NCBI RefSeq assembly: GCF_000817785.2
Contig: NZ_JTCM02000039.1
Span: forward strand, 1-53,501
Source of the DNA: Hassallia byssoidea VB512170
Lineage (GTDB): Bacteria > Cyanobacteriota > Cyanobacteriia > Cyanobacteriales > Nostocaceae
Direction of reading: 5' to 3'
Length of the DNA: 53,501 bases
This document shows positions 43,020 to 52,641 of the stretch, piece after piece. Position 1 is the stretch's first letter; each line of letters starts with the position of its first letter. A program made the position numbers and the translations under genes. Under the pieces are notes generated by a model, which saw nothing but the letters and a program-made list of their open reading frames with translations, had not been told where the DNA came from and did no database searches.

Positions 43020-43075
43020 TGCTAGGTTTCCATCAAGAAAATTATCAGGGGGGTTACCCAGGGCGAATAGTAAGT

Positions 43076-45331
43076 CTAATTTTTGGGAATTTTAAGTTTT
43101 TTCGCCGTCTCTAACGCATAGAAATCTGGTTGACGACCTATGGCAAACCTGAGGGAGCTAGATAAGTCTTTGTTAATCAGAGTGATAAAAAAGATAAGTG
43201 TTAAGAAGGCTATGCCTGCACACAGCGAGTAAACACCTCGGTAACCTAGGCTCTCGGCAACAGAACCCATAACGTATCCAGCTAGGACAACTCCCAAGTC
43301 CAGACCACTAAGAGCGGCTGAGTAAGCCCTGCCACGTTCTTCGGATGAACAGCGATCGGCAACTAAAGTATTTAGCATTGGTGGCCAAGTTGCTGCTGCT
43401 GCTCCTTCAAGGAGAGCCGCGAATAAAAAAGCTAGTGTACTTTGAGCATAGGATAAGACCGCAAGGGACAGTCCGGACAAGACGAGACCACAACTAATAA
43501 ACAGTCCCCGTCCATAGAGATCCAAGACTCGACCGAAAATGAGGCGCATAGCAAGATTGGCAATGGCTGCCGTGGCAAAAAACCAGCCTACATTCAGGTT
43601 GACTTGAGTTTCTCTGATGAACAACCCCACAAAGATACTTGACGAACTAAAAACTAAATTACCCAATAGGAAAACTAGAAAAGGAACCCGGAACCGAGGG
43701 CTGATTAATAGCTGCCAAAACTCACTGAAGGCAAATGCAGAAGTTTTGGGTTGAGAAACCTTCCTCTGTTCGCGAATTTGGGCAACACATAATAGACCCA
43801 GCAAACCCAACGCTCCAGCACTGAAAAACAAGGTTGTGTAGCCAAACTCACTCATCAAAAAGCCACCTAAAGCAGGACCTATAAACAACGCTATGGGTCT
43901 TGCCATACTCAGAGAGCTAATTAATTGACCCCGCTTTTCTACTGGCGACAAATCGGCAACCAGAGCAGCGTAGCTCGTGCCGAAGGCAGCAATAGCTATG
44001 CCGTGGAAAGCTCGGATGAGTATCAGCAGTGGAATCGAATCTACAAACCTATAGGCTAAAGGTGCGATCGCCACTACACTGGTAGCGATGCCCAATACCA
44101 ACTTGCGACCGCGCTGGTCAGAGAGAGCGCCCATTGAAGGTTTAAACAACAACAGCCCAAAGGTCAAGCTGCCCATCACTATCCCAACCTGCTGATTGCT
44201 ACCTCCGACATCCGCAATATATTGAGGCAATGTGGGCAGCAGAGTATCGAAACTTGACCAAAACAGCAGCGAGGTGGCACCTGCAAACAGCAGCGAACGA
44301 TTGGTATCGGAGAGGTTCTCTACAGAGGAGTAAACTAGCTGGACTACGGGTGGGCGATCGCCTACAGCACGCAGCGCATGAAATAGATGTCCTCCCAAAA
44401 AGACAACACCTAGCCACAAATTTGCATTTGCTAGCCAGATGCGAGAAGTGAGAATTGTTCCATCCCCACTGTATAAAGCCGGAAAGGGGTGAAAGCCAAA
44501 ACTCAGCGTTGGTCCAAAGAACTCTGGTGGACAAGCGATCGCGTTGACACTAACAAACAAAGTGGCAATAAAAGCCATCAAACTGAGTGCGCCGATACTG
44601 TAAGATAAGTACGCTTCCGCTGACCAAACAAACAACGGTTTGACCACAAGCCACGGTTGGGTGAGGATATGCCAAATGCCACCAGCGATGCACATGATGC
44701 CAACATAAATATGACCCCCAATTATGTCTTCCAAATTATCCACGCTAGCCAACCAAAATTTTCCCTTCAGTCCGACTAGGTAGCTAAAAATAGTTGTTGG
44801 GTTCAATGTGGGGTCAGTCACTAAACGCACTTGGCTAATTGTTGAGTCGTAAATGCCACCAAAAAACATGGCTTTACTTACTAACAACAACGCTCCCACA
44901 CCCAAGAAAATCAGGTGAATGCCCAGAATTGTAGTTATTTTGTTGGCATCATCCCAGCCATAGCCATAGAATTTATCTTCTATGACATCTGGACCTTTAA
45001 GAGCATGAAACAGACCTCCAGCACCGAGAAAGGCTGAACTAATTAGGTGTAAAGCCGCAATTACAAAGTAAGGGTAGGTATCAATGACTTCACCTCCCTC
45101 ACCGATACCAAAGCCCAGCCGTGCCAGATTAGGCAGAACAATTAAACCTTGCTGGTACATTGGCTGCGCTGGGTTAAAGATGTGCAATTCAAAGGCGGCG
45201 ATCGCACCTACACAAAATACCATTAAACCAGCATAAGCAACATGAGCGCCCAGCAACTTTCCTGACAAATTGGGCAAACGAGCATTGCCTGACCACCAAG
45301 GAATATCCGACGAACTTTTAGGAAAATTCAT
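43076..45331 (-). CDS. Chlorophyll-binding antenna (IsiA/Pcb type) fused to an MFS transporter
   Basis: 751 residues. Residues about 1-335 are a CP43-like antenna: [20 protein letters not shown] opening, six membrane helices and the expected chlorophyll-ligand histidines ([56 protein letters not shown]). The long lumenal loop of CP43 is absent, so this is the IsiA/Pcb type. From about 345 a complete 12-helix MFS transporter follows, with [12 protein letters not shown] in loop 2-3 and [18 protein letters not shown]. The ATG at 45331 gives the usual Pcb start; it overlaps the methyltransferase gene by 14 bases. I know no characterised protein of this architecture. The frame is unbroken across the join. 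Confidence 0.9.
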   Translation of the reverse strand: MNFPKSSSDIPWWSGNARLPNLSGKLLGAHVAYAGLMVFCVGAIAAFELHIFNPAQPMYQQGLIVLPNLARLGFGIGEGGEVIDTYPYFVIAALHLISSAFLGAGGLFHALKGPDVIEDKFYGYGWDDANKITTILGIHLIFLGVGALLLVSKAMFFGGIYDSTISQVRLVTDPTLNPTTIFSYLVGLKGKFWLASVDNLEDIIGGHIYVGIMCIAGGIWHILTQPWLVVKPLFVWSAEAYLSYSIGALSLMAFIATLFVSVNAIACPPEFFGPTLSFGFHPFPALYSGDGTILTSRIWLANANLWLGVVFLGGHLFHALRAVGDRPPVVQLVYSSVENLSDTNRSLLFAGATSLLFWSSFDTLLPTLPQYIADVGGSNQQVGIVMGSLTFGLLLFKPSMGALSDQRGRKLVLGIATSVVAIAPLAYRFVDSIPLLILIRAFHGIAIAAFGTSYAALVADLSPVEKRGQLISSLSMARPIALFIGPALGGFLMSEFGYTTLFFSAGALGLLGLLCVAQIREQRKVSQPKTSAFAFSEFWQLLISPRFRVPFLVFLLGNLVFSSSSIFVGLFIRETQVNLNVGWFFATAAIANLAMRLIFGRVLDLYGRGLFISCGLVLSGLSLAVLSYAQSTLAFLFAALLEGAAAATWPPMLNTLVADRCSSEERGRAYSAALSGLDLGVVLAGYVMGSVAESLGYRGVYSLCAGIAFLTLIFFITLINKDLSSSLRFAIGRQPDFYALETAKKLKIPKN

Positions 45332-45983
45332 ACACTTGATTATTGAAAGATTCACTTTTTTCCGTCAATTTAACCTTCACTTGATACCCCAGTAACTCTG
45401 CCGTTCTCTTTGGGTTATTAATTTCATCTCCTAAATCCGAATAATTCATCAAAATTTTGCCATCTGATTTGAGGTAATTTCTAGCTTGTCTGAGAAATCT
45501 TTCGTTAAGCGGATGACCTTCATCTGAGCTGGCGTTAAATGGACCACCTGCATAGTAAAACGGTTGATTGAAAACTATCAAATCAAACTGAATTGCTTGA
45601 TTGAGTTGTGCAAATAAATTGCTGTGTACTACCTCAATTGGAGCTAAATCGTTATTCAGCTTGATGTTTTCTTTTGTACACTCAACTGCTGCTGGATTTA
45701 TGTCTGCTGCCCAAACATTTGGCACTTTGTTTTGGCGGAGAGTCAATGCCAGATACCCGCTACCGCAGCCCAGATCCAGTGCTGTGTTGACCGAGTAAGT
45801 TTTTAGAACCTTTGCCATTAGTTTTGTTGTGTATCCCTGTTCTGGGGGGAAAACACCCTTGCCAATGTTAAGTTTTATTCCATCTAATTCTATTAAGTAC
45901 GGTTGACGTTGGTAAACTTCATACATTTTAGCGGTTCTTTCTTTTTGATCTGGCGAAAGTTCAAGTTTGTTTTCGCTATTCAT
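45318..45983 (-). CDS. Class I SAM-dependent methyltransferase
   Basis: 221 residues. SAM site [17 protein letters not shown], acidic [11 protein letters not shown], and NQPFYY (an NPPF/NPPY-like catalytic motif of the HemK/RsmC group that methylates amide, amino or RNA nitrogens). Its 3' end overlaps the start of the antenna-MFS gene by 14 bases, so the two are translationally coupled. The natural substrate is unknown; a small-molecule, peptide or RNA nitrogen is possible. Confidence 0.82.
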   Translation of the reverse strand: MNSENKLELSPDQKERTAKMYEVYQRQPYLIELDGIKLNIGKGVFPPEQGYTTKLMAKVLKTYSVNTALDLGCGSGYLALTLRQNKVPNVWAADINPAAVECTKENIKLNNDLAPIEVVHSNLFAQLNQAIQFDLIVFNQPFYYAGGPFNASSDEGHPLNERFLRQARNYLKSDGKILMNYSDLGDEINNPKRTAELLGYQVKVKLTEKSESFNNQVYEFS

Positions 45984-46104
45984 TTGGTTAGATCATTTAC
46001 TTAATTTAAACTACGTGCGAAGCATTTGTATATAACCTTTGGTTGACAATCCAACCTTTTCGGCATAATATCATGTCCGCATAATCACTTACTAAACCCG
46101 GAGA

Positions 46105-46173
46105 ACCCCACCCCGCCAAAGCTAGGCTTTGCCTCCCCTCCCCGCAAGCGGGGAGGGGATTAAGGGGTGGGGT
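46105..46173. repeat. Nested cruciform-type dispersed repeat
   Basis: Outer perfect 10-bp arms ACCCCACCCC (46105-46114) / GGGGTGGGGT (46164-46173). Inside them are AAAGC TAG GCTTT (46118-46130) and a perfect 11-bp hairpin CCCCTCCCCGC (46135-46145) / GCGGGGAGGGG (46148-46158). A known-looking cyanobacterial intergenic element. It may end transcripts from both sides. No gene is visible in 45984-46251. Confidence 0.8.
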
Positions 46174-46251
46174 GCAATGACTATGGGAATCACAACTAAT
46201 TACCCGGACATGATATAAGTGATTCACCCCTACTGGAGATTGACAAAACAC

Positions 46252-46788
46252 TTATGCCAAACGCAGTCGAGGACAATTTTCTAGAAACGAAGCCGCTTTA
46301 TTTTTAGCTTTCGGGTTATCAGTATGCGCTCTCGTGGGTCGGATAATGCCATTGAGCAAATCATCCAAACCATAAGGAGTAAAAAATTGCCATTCTCCAG
46401 AGGCATTTAGCCTCACTCCTACAGCGGTTGCGGTATGCAGCCAGTCTGCAATTCCTTCCTCGGTGCTATTGTAACGGGTAGAACCAGAACGCCAAATAGC
46501 AAAACTGGCTTGATTTTTAACATCAAACTCGTAGTCGGGAAATTGAGCCGAGAGGATTGCCTTTGCCGCGAGTTCTTGGGAGCGATCGCCTTGTGCATCA
46601 AAAAAAGCAATATCAAAGTCTTTGATGAATAATTGACAATCATCCCCAAACAGCGATCGCCAAACTGTATTTCTTACTGCACCTCCTGCCAACCACCAAC
46701 AAGATAGATTCAGTTGAGCTATCGCAGGTAATACAGTGGCAATGGGAGAGTTAATCAAAATCTTTTGCACTCGAACTGTACTATCCAT
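46252..46788 (-). CDS. Nucleotidyltransferase-fold protein
   Basis: 178 residues from the ATG at 46788 (a longer frame to 46938 overlaps the aminotransferase gene and is not used). CWWLAGGAVRNTVW is the GG-start of a nucleotidyltransferase fold and FIKDFDIAFFDAQ supplies the paired acidic residues. It resembles the uncharacterised DUF925 (NTP_transf_6) family. Function unknown. It follows the DegT aminotransferase on the same strand by 20 bases. Confidence 0.7.
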   Translation of the reverse strand: MDSTVRVQKILINSPIATVLPAIAQLNLSCWWLAGGAVRNTVWRSLFGDDCQLFIKDFDIAFFDAQGDRSQELAAKAILSAQFPDYEFDVKNQASFAIWRSGSTRYNSTEEGIADWLHTATAVGVRLNASGEWQFFTPYGLDDLLNGIIRPTRAHTDNPKAKNKAASFLENCPRLRLA

Positions 46789-46808
46789 TTCTTTCTCTAA
46801 TTTTGGGT

Positions 46809-48032
46809 TCAAGAAAGTTTTTGGCTGATAGATAGCCCATGTTCCAAAACAAACCGGATAATTCTTGTGATTTTGCTGATGTCTTCCGGTATTATTGCAG
46901 TTCCAGTAGGCAGAGTCAAAATTCGCTCTCCCAGACAATTGGTGTAAGGAAGCTGCTCTTGTGATAAGGGAAACAGCGAGCGGTAAGGTTCCATTTGGTG
47001 GCAGCCAGGGTAAAAGTATCGTCGTGCCAGAATGTTTTCAGCGTGTAATATCTGCATTAGGCGATCGCGACTAATTTGAGTAATCTTCTCGTCAATCTCC
47101 AAAACGATGTACTGGTAGTTGTTCTTCTCGCTTTCATTGAAGGTAAAAAAACGAACTCCGGGGATACCTCCTAGTTCTTGTTGGTATAGTTTGTAATTAC
47201 GGTGGTTGATAGTAATGAATTCGTCTAGGCTTTCCAACCCGGTTAAGCCCATTGCTGCACAGACTTCGTTCATTTTGCCGTTGGTGCCTATAGACATGGC
47301 ATTGTCGTAGCCTGCTGCAAAGCCAAAATTCACCATCAGGCGAATCGAGTTAGCTAACTCGTCATCATTGGTGACGACGGCTCCCCCCTCAAAGGTATTG
47401 AGAAACTTGGTAGCATGAAAGCTGAGAACTTCTGCCTGACCAAAATTGCCGATCGCTCGTCCTTGGTATGAACTGTAAAAAGCGTGTGCCGCATCAAAGA
47501 TAAGTTTGAGATTGTGACGCTGGGCGATCGCGCTTAGGGCTTCGACATTGCACGGCTGCCCCCAAACGTGGACACCAAGAATTGCGCTGGTGTCTCTTGT
47601 AATCAGCTTCTCGACCATTTGAGGATCGATTGTATGGGTATGGGGGTCAATATCGCAAAAGACAGGGGTAAGTCCTAGCCATTGTAAAGCATGAGCCGTG
47701 GCAATGAAGGTAAACGATGGCACTATGACTTCGCCTGTAAGGTTAGCAGCTTTAGCCGCAATCTGTAGAGCAACTGTGCCATTGCAGGTGGCAATGCAGT
47801 GCTTAACACCAAGAATCTTCGCGATGCGAGATTCAAACTCTTGGACATATTTCCCACCATTAGATAACCACTTTCTGTCCAAAATATCGTTAATGCGATT
47901 TAGCAGGTGCAAGCGATCGCCGATATTAGGACGACCTACATAAATTTTATCCCCAAAAGTAGGAGTGCCTCCGAAAATAGCAAGTTTCTGATTGAGTCTA
48001 ACAGAAGTTTTTTTTACCGAAGCTTGTACCAA
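46809..48032 (-). CDS. DegT/DnrJ/EryC1-type PLP aminotransferase
   Basis: 407 residues. PLP features: SFHATKFLNTFEGGAVVTND with the Schiff-base lysine in HATKFLN, GVHVWGQPCNVEAL, LIFDAAHAFYSSYQG. The family makes amino-sugars on nucleotide-sugar keto intermediates, fitting a polysaccharide role. No ATG precedes the conserved start; the TTG at 48032 has AGGA 8 bases upstream and an in-frame TAA bars any earlier start. Confidence 0.87.
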   Translation of the reverse strand: MVQASVKKTSVRLNQKLAIFGGTPTFGDKIYVGRPNIGDRLHLLNRINDILDRKWLSNGGKYVQEFESRIAKILGVKHCIATCNGTVALQIAAKAANLTGEVIVPSFTFIATAHALQWLGLTPVFCDIDPHTHTIDPQMVEKLITRDTSAILGVHVWGQPCNVEALSAIAQRHNLKLIFDAAHAFYSSYQGRAIGNFGQAEVLSFHATKFLNTFEGGAVVTNDDELANSIRLMVNFGFAAGYDNAMSIGTNGKMNEVCAAMGLTGLESLDEFITINHRNYKLYQQELGGIPGVRFFTFNESEKNNYQYIVLEIDEKITQISRDRLMQILHAENILARRYFYPGCHQMEPYRSLFPLSQEQLPYTNCLGERILTLPTGTAIIPEDISKITRIIRFVLEHGLSISQKLS

Positions 48033-48114
48033 TTGTTCTATCCTGTATTACTATTTTGATGGAATTATCTCTTTTCTGCACTATCTTGTGAACTCCAGAG
48101 TCATCAAAGATGAA

Positions 48115-49059
48115 TTAATTACGAATTGCTGCTTTTTGTTCCTTTTTTTCAATGTCCAATTTCTGATTTGTGATGATATCTTGACACAGCCCTATCCCAA
48201 AACTATGGTCGAATTCTTCAAACTTTTGCTGAAGGCTTTTCAAGTCTCCATTCATCACAGAGTCATAGATGGGTATAGAGAATTCTTCATAAATACAGGG
48301 TTTGATTTCTCCGTTTGGAGTTACATACAAACTTCCCTGTTCTCGACATAACTCTTTGGCATCATCAACATCCCCAGTCATCACTGCTGCCCTACAAAGA
48401 CAGCGCATTGTAGTAATGGTATTATTACCCTTTTTCCAAGTTTTTTTCAAATCTCCTTTCTCTAAAAAATAACCATTATCCTCTAGAAGACTTTCTAGCT
48501 TGATTATCTCTAAAGATGGATCGGAAAATCCTCCTAGTTCCAACACTTCAATAAACTTAATTTCTACTTTTGTTGATTCGGAAAAATTGAGTAGTTCTTG
48601 AGCATTGGCTAGGCTAATAAATGGAGTGTTCAATTTTGTGTAGATTCCCGCATTATAAGCTGCCATAACATTCTTAATGGTAGCTTCAAAGGGTAATTGC
48701 TTAATAGCTTCGTAGGCTTCTTTGCTTAGGGAATCCACATTAAATTTAATCTCGTCCAAGTAGGGGAATAGCTTATATAGACGGTCAGTGAGAGTACCAT
48801 TCGTGGTTATAGATAAGTATATTCCTCTCTCTTTAACCGCCTTAGCAATTTCGACAATATGAGGATTTAGTGTAGGTTCTCCACCACTTAGAATGACTTC
48901 TTCTGTCGGGACGATATCAAGTAACTTTCCTACAAACTCCTCATTCATAGTGCTATTAACTGGTACTGCCTGACCTTCATTATGGCAGTAAGGGCATTTG
49001 GCATTACAGTAGAAGGTAGTTAAAAATCTGATCCGTCTCGGTTTAATATGTAATTTCAC
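48115..49059 (-). CDS. MoaA/SPASM-like radical-SAM enzyme
   Basis: 314 residues. Radical-SAM site CNAKCPYC (cysteines 18, 22, 25), then EVILSGGEPTLNP and KFNVDSLSKEAYEA. The C-terminal half has extra cysteines (MRCLCRAAV, LCREQG, KPCIYEE, GLCQD) likely to bind auxiliary iron-sulfur clusters as in SPASM/twitch enzymes. Substrate unknown. Start is the GTG at 49059 with AGGAG upstream. It lies between the aminotransferase and the APS kinase, all on minus. Confidence 0.85.
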   Translation of the reverse strand: MKLHIKPRRIRFLTTFYCNAKCPYCHNEGQAVPVNSTMNEEFVGKLLDIVPTEEVILSGGEPTLNPHIVEIAKAVKERGIYLSITTNGTLTDRLYKLFPYLDEIKFNVDSLSKEAYEAIKQLPFEATIKNVMAAYNAGIYTKLNTPFISLANAQELLNFSESTKVEIKFIEVLELGGFSDPSLEIIKLESLLEDNGYFLEKGDLKKTWKKGNNTITTMRCLCRAAVMTGDVDDAKELCREQGSLYVTPNGEIKPCIYEEFSIPIYDSVMNGDLKSLQQKFEEFDHSFGIGLCQDIITNQKLDIEKKEQKAAIRN

Positions 49060-49107
49060 AACATTTGCTCCTAATTTTGGTAAACAATCGTTAAGATTAG
49101 CTTGCTG

Positions 49108-49665
49108 TTATCCTTTTTCTATTACCTGCCTTATCTTCGGAATATATTTGTATTCTTCTAAAGCTTGTATAACTTTATTTATACTTTCTCTAATATTTAA
49201 GCATTGAGTATCGCAAATGATTTCTGGACTTAATGGTTCTTCATACGGGCTATCAATACCTGTGAAATATTCAATCTTTCCGGCTCTAGCCAATGCATAT
49301 AACCCTTTGACATCTCGTTGTTCACAGGTTTGTAAAGATGCTTTAATGTACACTTCAACAAAGTTCTCTGACATGTGTCGAACTTCTTCGCGGACATCTC
49401 TATAAGGACTAATTGCCGCCACAATCGCGATAACTTGATTGCGGCTTAACAGGCTGGCAACAAATCCAATGCGACGAACGTTTATGTCTCGGTCTTGTTT
49501 GCTAAACCCTAACTCTTGTGAAAGGTGTGTCCGGACTACATCTCCATCTAAAATTTCTACGGGACAACTTCTTGCCTTTAATTCCAATGCCACGCCATTT
49601 GAAATTGTAGTTTTCCCAGCACCAGAGAGTCCTGTAAACCATAACGTAAATCCTGAATAGTTCAT
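49108..49665 (-). CDS. cysC: Adenylylsulfate (APS) kinase
   Basis: 185 residues. P-loop GLSGAGKTT (12-20), LDGDVVRTHLS, DRDINVRRIGFVA, and the EVYIKASLQTCEQRDVKGLY lid region are the CysC signatures. It phosphorylates APS to PAPS, the sulfate donor for sulfotransferases; one lies at 40138-41283. In cyanobacteria a second, cluster-linked CysC is consistent with sulfated surface polymer synthesis. Position at the start of the minus-strand run suits joint expression. Confidence 0.9.
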   Translation of the reverse strand: MNYSGFTLWFTGLSGAGKTTISNGVALELKARSCPVEILDGDVVRTHLSQELGFSKQDRDINVRRIGFVASLLSRNQVIAIVAAISPYRDVREEVRHMSENFVEVYIKASLQTCEQRDVKGLYALARAGKIEYFTGIDSPYEEPLSPEIICDTQCLNIRESINKVIQALEEYKYIPKIRQVIEKG

Positions 49666-50310
49666 GATGGAATATTACTAATTGCACATGAAGTTTTAGA
49701 AATAGAAGGTGACGCTAGCTCAAAAGATAGCGCAAATTCCACCGCGCACATAGCAAGATGATATTACATGAAAAGGTCAAGTTTAACAATAGTGGAGATT
49801 TGGTTTCTCTGATTAGCGTTTTTTTAGACTACAATTCGCCCGATCTATAAATCCAAAAGGCTTGTATTTAATGGCGTTTACATGGTAATTATCGTCTCTA
49901 ACAGAATTTTTACTGCTTGAACTTTTAAGTTTTATATATGAGCATAGCTGAAATTTCTGCCATTTTGGCAAGAGATATCATATTGTAATTGTTAAAATTA
50001 GCATGAATATAAACAACGTTGTCATACTGAATGAGTTACTTAAAGAAGAAGTCAGAATTCAGCTTGGACAATCAGTAGGCTATTTTGACTTGCCTACTAC
50101 GTTCTTCGCAAGGGTTTTCAGGGATAGAGCCGCTTACTACGTTCTTCGCAGGTTGATTAAAGTAAAAATTAACACTCTCGTTAATTTACATACAACATAT
50201 TTTTTTTTCCCGGAATCATAAGCGCGTGTTGTCGCGTCATCAAGAAGAGTAAAATTAATATTCCAAAAGTTTTCTTGCTCAACATCTGTCGAGATTAAAG
50301 GACTTTAATA
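49666..50310. other. Divergent control region between cysC and the wzc-like gene
   Basis: 645 AT-rich bases between divergent genes. An exact 16-base direct repeat TACTACGTTCTTCGCA occurs at 50095-50110 and 50135-50150, 40 bases apart. A short plus-strand frame (50003-50221, 72 codons) runs through it, but lacks a ribosome-binding site and family similarity, and is not annotated. An AAAGGA site (50297-50302) precedes the GTG of the wzc-like gene. Confidence 0.5.
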
Positions 50311-52536
50311 GTGGCTAATACTAGTCTGAATCAGGGGCAATTAATTACTACTTCCCCACACGCGGTTGACATCAGACAACTATCGGCAATTTTGTTTCGC
50401 CGACGCTTTCTCATCCTTGGTGTTTCTGGCTTAGTTATGTGCGTTGCCATTTTTCTGGCAACAATTGCTAAACCAAAATACCAAAGCTCTATGCAATTAT
50501 TGGTAAGTTCCAATTTGTATGAAGGCTTACAATCTAGAAATATTCAAGGAAATACAGATAGCCAATTTACCGACCCAAATTTTCAAGTTGTTGATTATAC
50601 TGCTCAGTTAAGGCTAATGCTGAGTACTAAGTTAATCCAAAAAGCTGTAGATTTACTCCGTCCGGAATATCCAGATATTCAAGTAGAAGATATTTTAGGT
50701 AAGAAAGGTAAACAAGCTAAACCAGGTTCTTTAGTTGTGGCTCAACTAGAAGGAGGGACAGGAGTTAATAAAGTTCCCAGTCAAGTATTTGAAATCACCT
50801 TCAAAGACGAAGATCCAATTAAAGCGGAAAAAGTACTGCAAGCATTAAAAAAGGTTTATCAAGATTACAATATAGAGCAACAAAAGCAACGTCTGAATAA
50901 AGGACTTTCTTTTGTTAACGATCGCCTACCGAAAATTAAACAAGAGGTGATTAAATCTGAGAATAATTTAGAACAGTTTCGGCAAAAACATAACTTACTC
51001 GATCCGGAAGCACAAGGTAAAATTATCCTCGATTCTCTAGCCGATACGCAAAAGCAACTCCAAAGCACTCGTGCCCAGCTGCAAGATGTCCGCGCTCGCT
51101 ACAATAACTTGCAGCGAAAAATGGCTGCCTCACCACAAAATGCGCTTATTTCTTCTCGTTTGAGTCAGTCAACTCGCTATCAAACGCTATTAAACGAGAT
51201 TCAAAAAACAGAATTGGCTTTAGCTCAAGAACGATTGCGCTATACAGACACCTCGCCGGCGATCGCCAAATTGACGCAGCAACGCTCCAATCAAGTATCA
51301 TTATTACGACAAGAAATTGGGCGATCGCTCGGAGATAAAGCACCCAAAACCCTCGAAAATGGAAAATCACTTCTCACGCAAGGGCAGATGGGAGAAGTTG
51401 ACCTCAAGTTGCTGGAAGAATTAATACAGGTACAAACAGCAACTCTTGGATTAGTTGCCAATGAACAAAGTTTAGCTAAGTCAGAACAGCAACTTCGCTC
51501 AGAGTTAGCCAAATACCCCACCTTAATCGCAGAATACAATCGGCTGTTGCCAGAAGTAGAAACTAATCGCAAAACATTAGAACAACTTCTGCAAGCGCAA
51601 CAATCTTTAGGAATGCAAATTGCTCAGGGAGGATTTGATTGGCAAGTCTTGGAAGAACCCCAACCGGGAATTTATATCGGTAGCGGTAGAACATTGCGTT
51701 TAGCTGGGGGAGCGGTAATCGGACCGATTTTAGGGATTGCGATCGCCCTAATTTGGGAAATGTCTAAAGATGCAATTTATTCTGAACAAGAGTTACAAAA
51801 TTTAACAAATCTGCGTTTACTTGGTAGAGTCCCGAAATTATCTTTACCGCTGAGGAAAAAGCGGCTTTCAGCGCTGTTTTTCCATGAAAAGGGCAGCTTA
51901 ACTCCCAGGTATCGTGACAAACAACTTAGTGTCTACACTCGGTTGCCCTTTCACGAAAGCCTGGATATGATCTACCAAAACATTCTTTTATCAAATCCCT
52001 ACGCCTTCAAGTCACTGATGGTGACTTCAGCACGAAGCGCAGAAGGTAAGACAACTATAGCGCAGGGGCTGGCGGTGAGTGCGGCAAGAATGCATCAGCG
52101 AGTTTTGCTGATTGATGCCAACATGCGCGAACCGCACCTGCACAACATTTTGGAGCTTTCTAACGACTGGGGACTATCTCTGCTATTAGTCGATGAGACA
52201 AATACCCCCCCCGATTACATCCAGCCAATTCACCCGGCGATCGATGTTTTGACCGCAGGACCGACACCAGAAGATACAGTGAAATTACTGAGTTCTCGGC
52301 GGATGAAAGAACTAATCCAAATCTTTGAGCAAACCTATGATTTAGTGTTGATTGATGCCCCAGCAATTTTAGGCACAGTTGATGCCAGGATTTTAGCAAC
52401 CTACTGTCATCAGATTGTATTGGTAGGAAAAATCGGTCTAGTGACTAGAAATGAATTGATTCAAGCTACAGAGATTTTAGGCGAGTTGAATGTAGTGGGC
52501 ATCATCGCTAATGAAGCGAATACAGCAAAAGCTTAA
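50311..52536 (+). CDS. Wzc-like polysaccharide co-polymerase / BY-kinase
   Basis: 741 residues. N-terminal Wzz domain: two membrane helices (FLILGVSGLVMCVAIFLATI near 32-52 and the second near 465-485) with long coiled-coil periplasmic part between. The C-terminal cytoplasmic ATPase shows the deviant Walker A SARSAEGKTT (~572-581), Walker A' VLLIDANMREP and Walker B LVLIDAPAI. It controls chain length and export of exopolysaccharide. The usual C-terminal tyrosine cluster is absent (ends ANEANTAKA), so tyrosine autophosphorylation may be reduced or use other residues. GTG start at 50311. Confidence 0.9.
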   Translation: MANTSLNQGQLITTSPHAVDIRQLSAILFRRRFLILGVSGLVMCVAIFLATIAKPKYQSSMQLLVSSNLYEGLQSRNIQGNTDSQFTDPNFQVVDYTAQLRLMLSTKLIQKAVDLLRPEYPDIQVEDILGKKGKQAKPGSLVVAQLEGGTGVNKVPSQVFEITFKDEDPIKAEKVLQALKKVYQDYNIEQQKQRLNKGLSFVNDRLPKIKQEVIKSENNLEQFRQKHNLLDPEAQGKIILDSLADTQKQLQSTRAQLQDVRARYNNLQRKMAASPQNALISSRLSQSTRYQTLLNEIQKTELALAQERLRYTDTSPAIAKLTQQRSNQVSLLRQEIGRSLGDKAPKTLENGKSLLTQGQMGEVDLKLLEELIQVQTATLGLVANEQSLAKSEQQLRSELAKYPTLIAEYNRLLPEVETNRKTLEQLLQAQQSLGMQIAQGGFDWQVLEEPQPGIYIGSGRTLRLAGGAVIGPILGIAIALIWEMSKDAIYSEQELQNLTNLRLLGRVPKLSLPLRKKRLSALFFHEKGSLTPRYRDKQLSVYTRLPFHESLDMIYQNILLSNPYAFKSLMVTSARSAEGKTTIAQGLAVSAARMHQRVLLIDANMREPHLHNILELSNDWGLSLLLVDETNTPPDYIQPIHPAIDVLTAGPTPEDTVKLLSSRRMKELIQIFEQTYDLVLIDAPAILGTVDARILATYCHQIVLVGKIGLVTRNELIQATEILGELNVVGIIANEANTAKA

Positions 52537-52562
52537 CGAAAGACCTACATCTACAATTTATT

Positions 52563-52591
52563 GTAGAGACGTTCCCTCGGAACGTCTCTAC
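52563..52591. terminator. Terminator-like dispersed hairpin
   Basis: A perfect 13-bp stem GTAGAGACGTTCC / GGAACGTCTCTAC around CTC. It lies between the stops of the convergent wzc-like and RTX genes. Similar GTAGAGACGTTCC hairpins are common in cyanobacterial gaps, so it may be a dispersed element acting as a terminator. Confidence 0.7.
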
Positions 52592-52641
52592 CGAAAACGC
52601 GCTTAGATTGGTAGGGTGCGTTACGAACAATAATGCATCAA

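Noticed and set aside
46006-46251. 81-residue minus-strand open frame
   Set aside because: Made of the cruciform repeat and flanking spacer, no coding evidence.
50003-50221. 72-codon plus-strand frame
   Set aside because: Spans a direct repeat, ends in low-complexity residues, lacks a ribosome-binding site and recognisable similarity.
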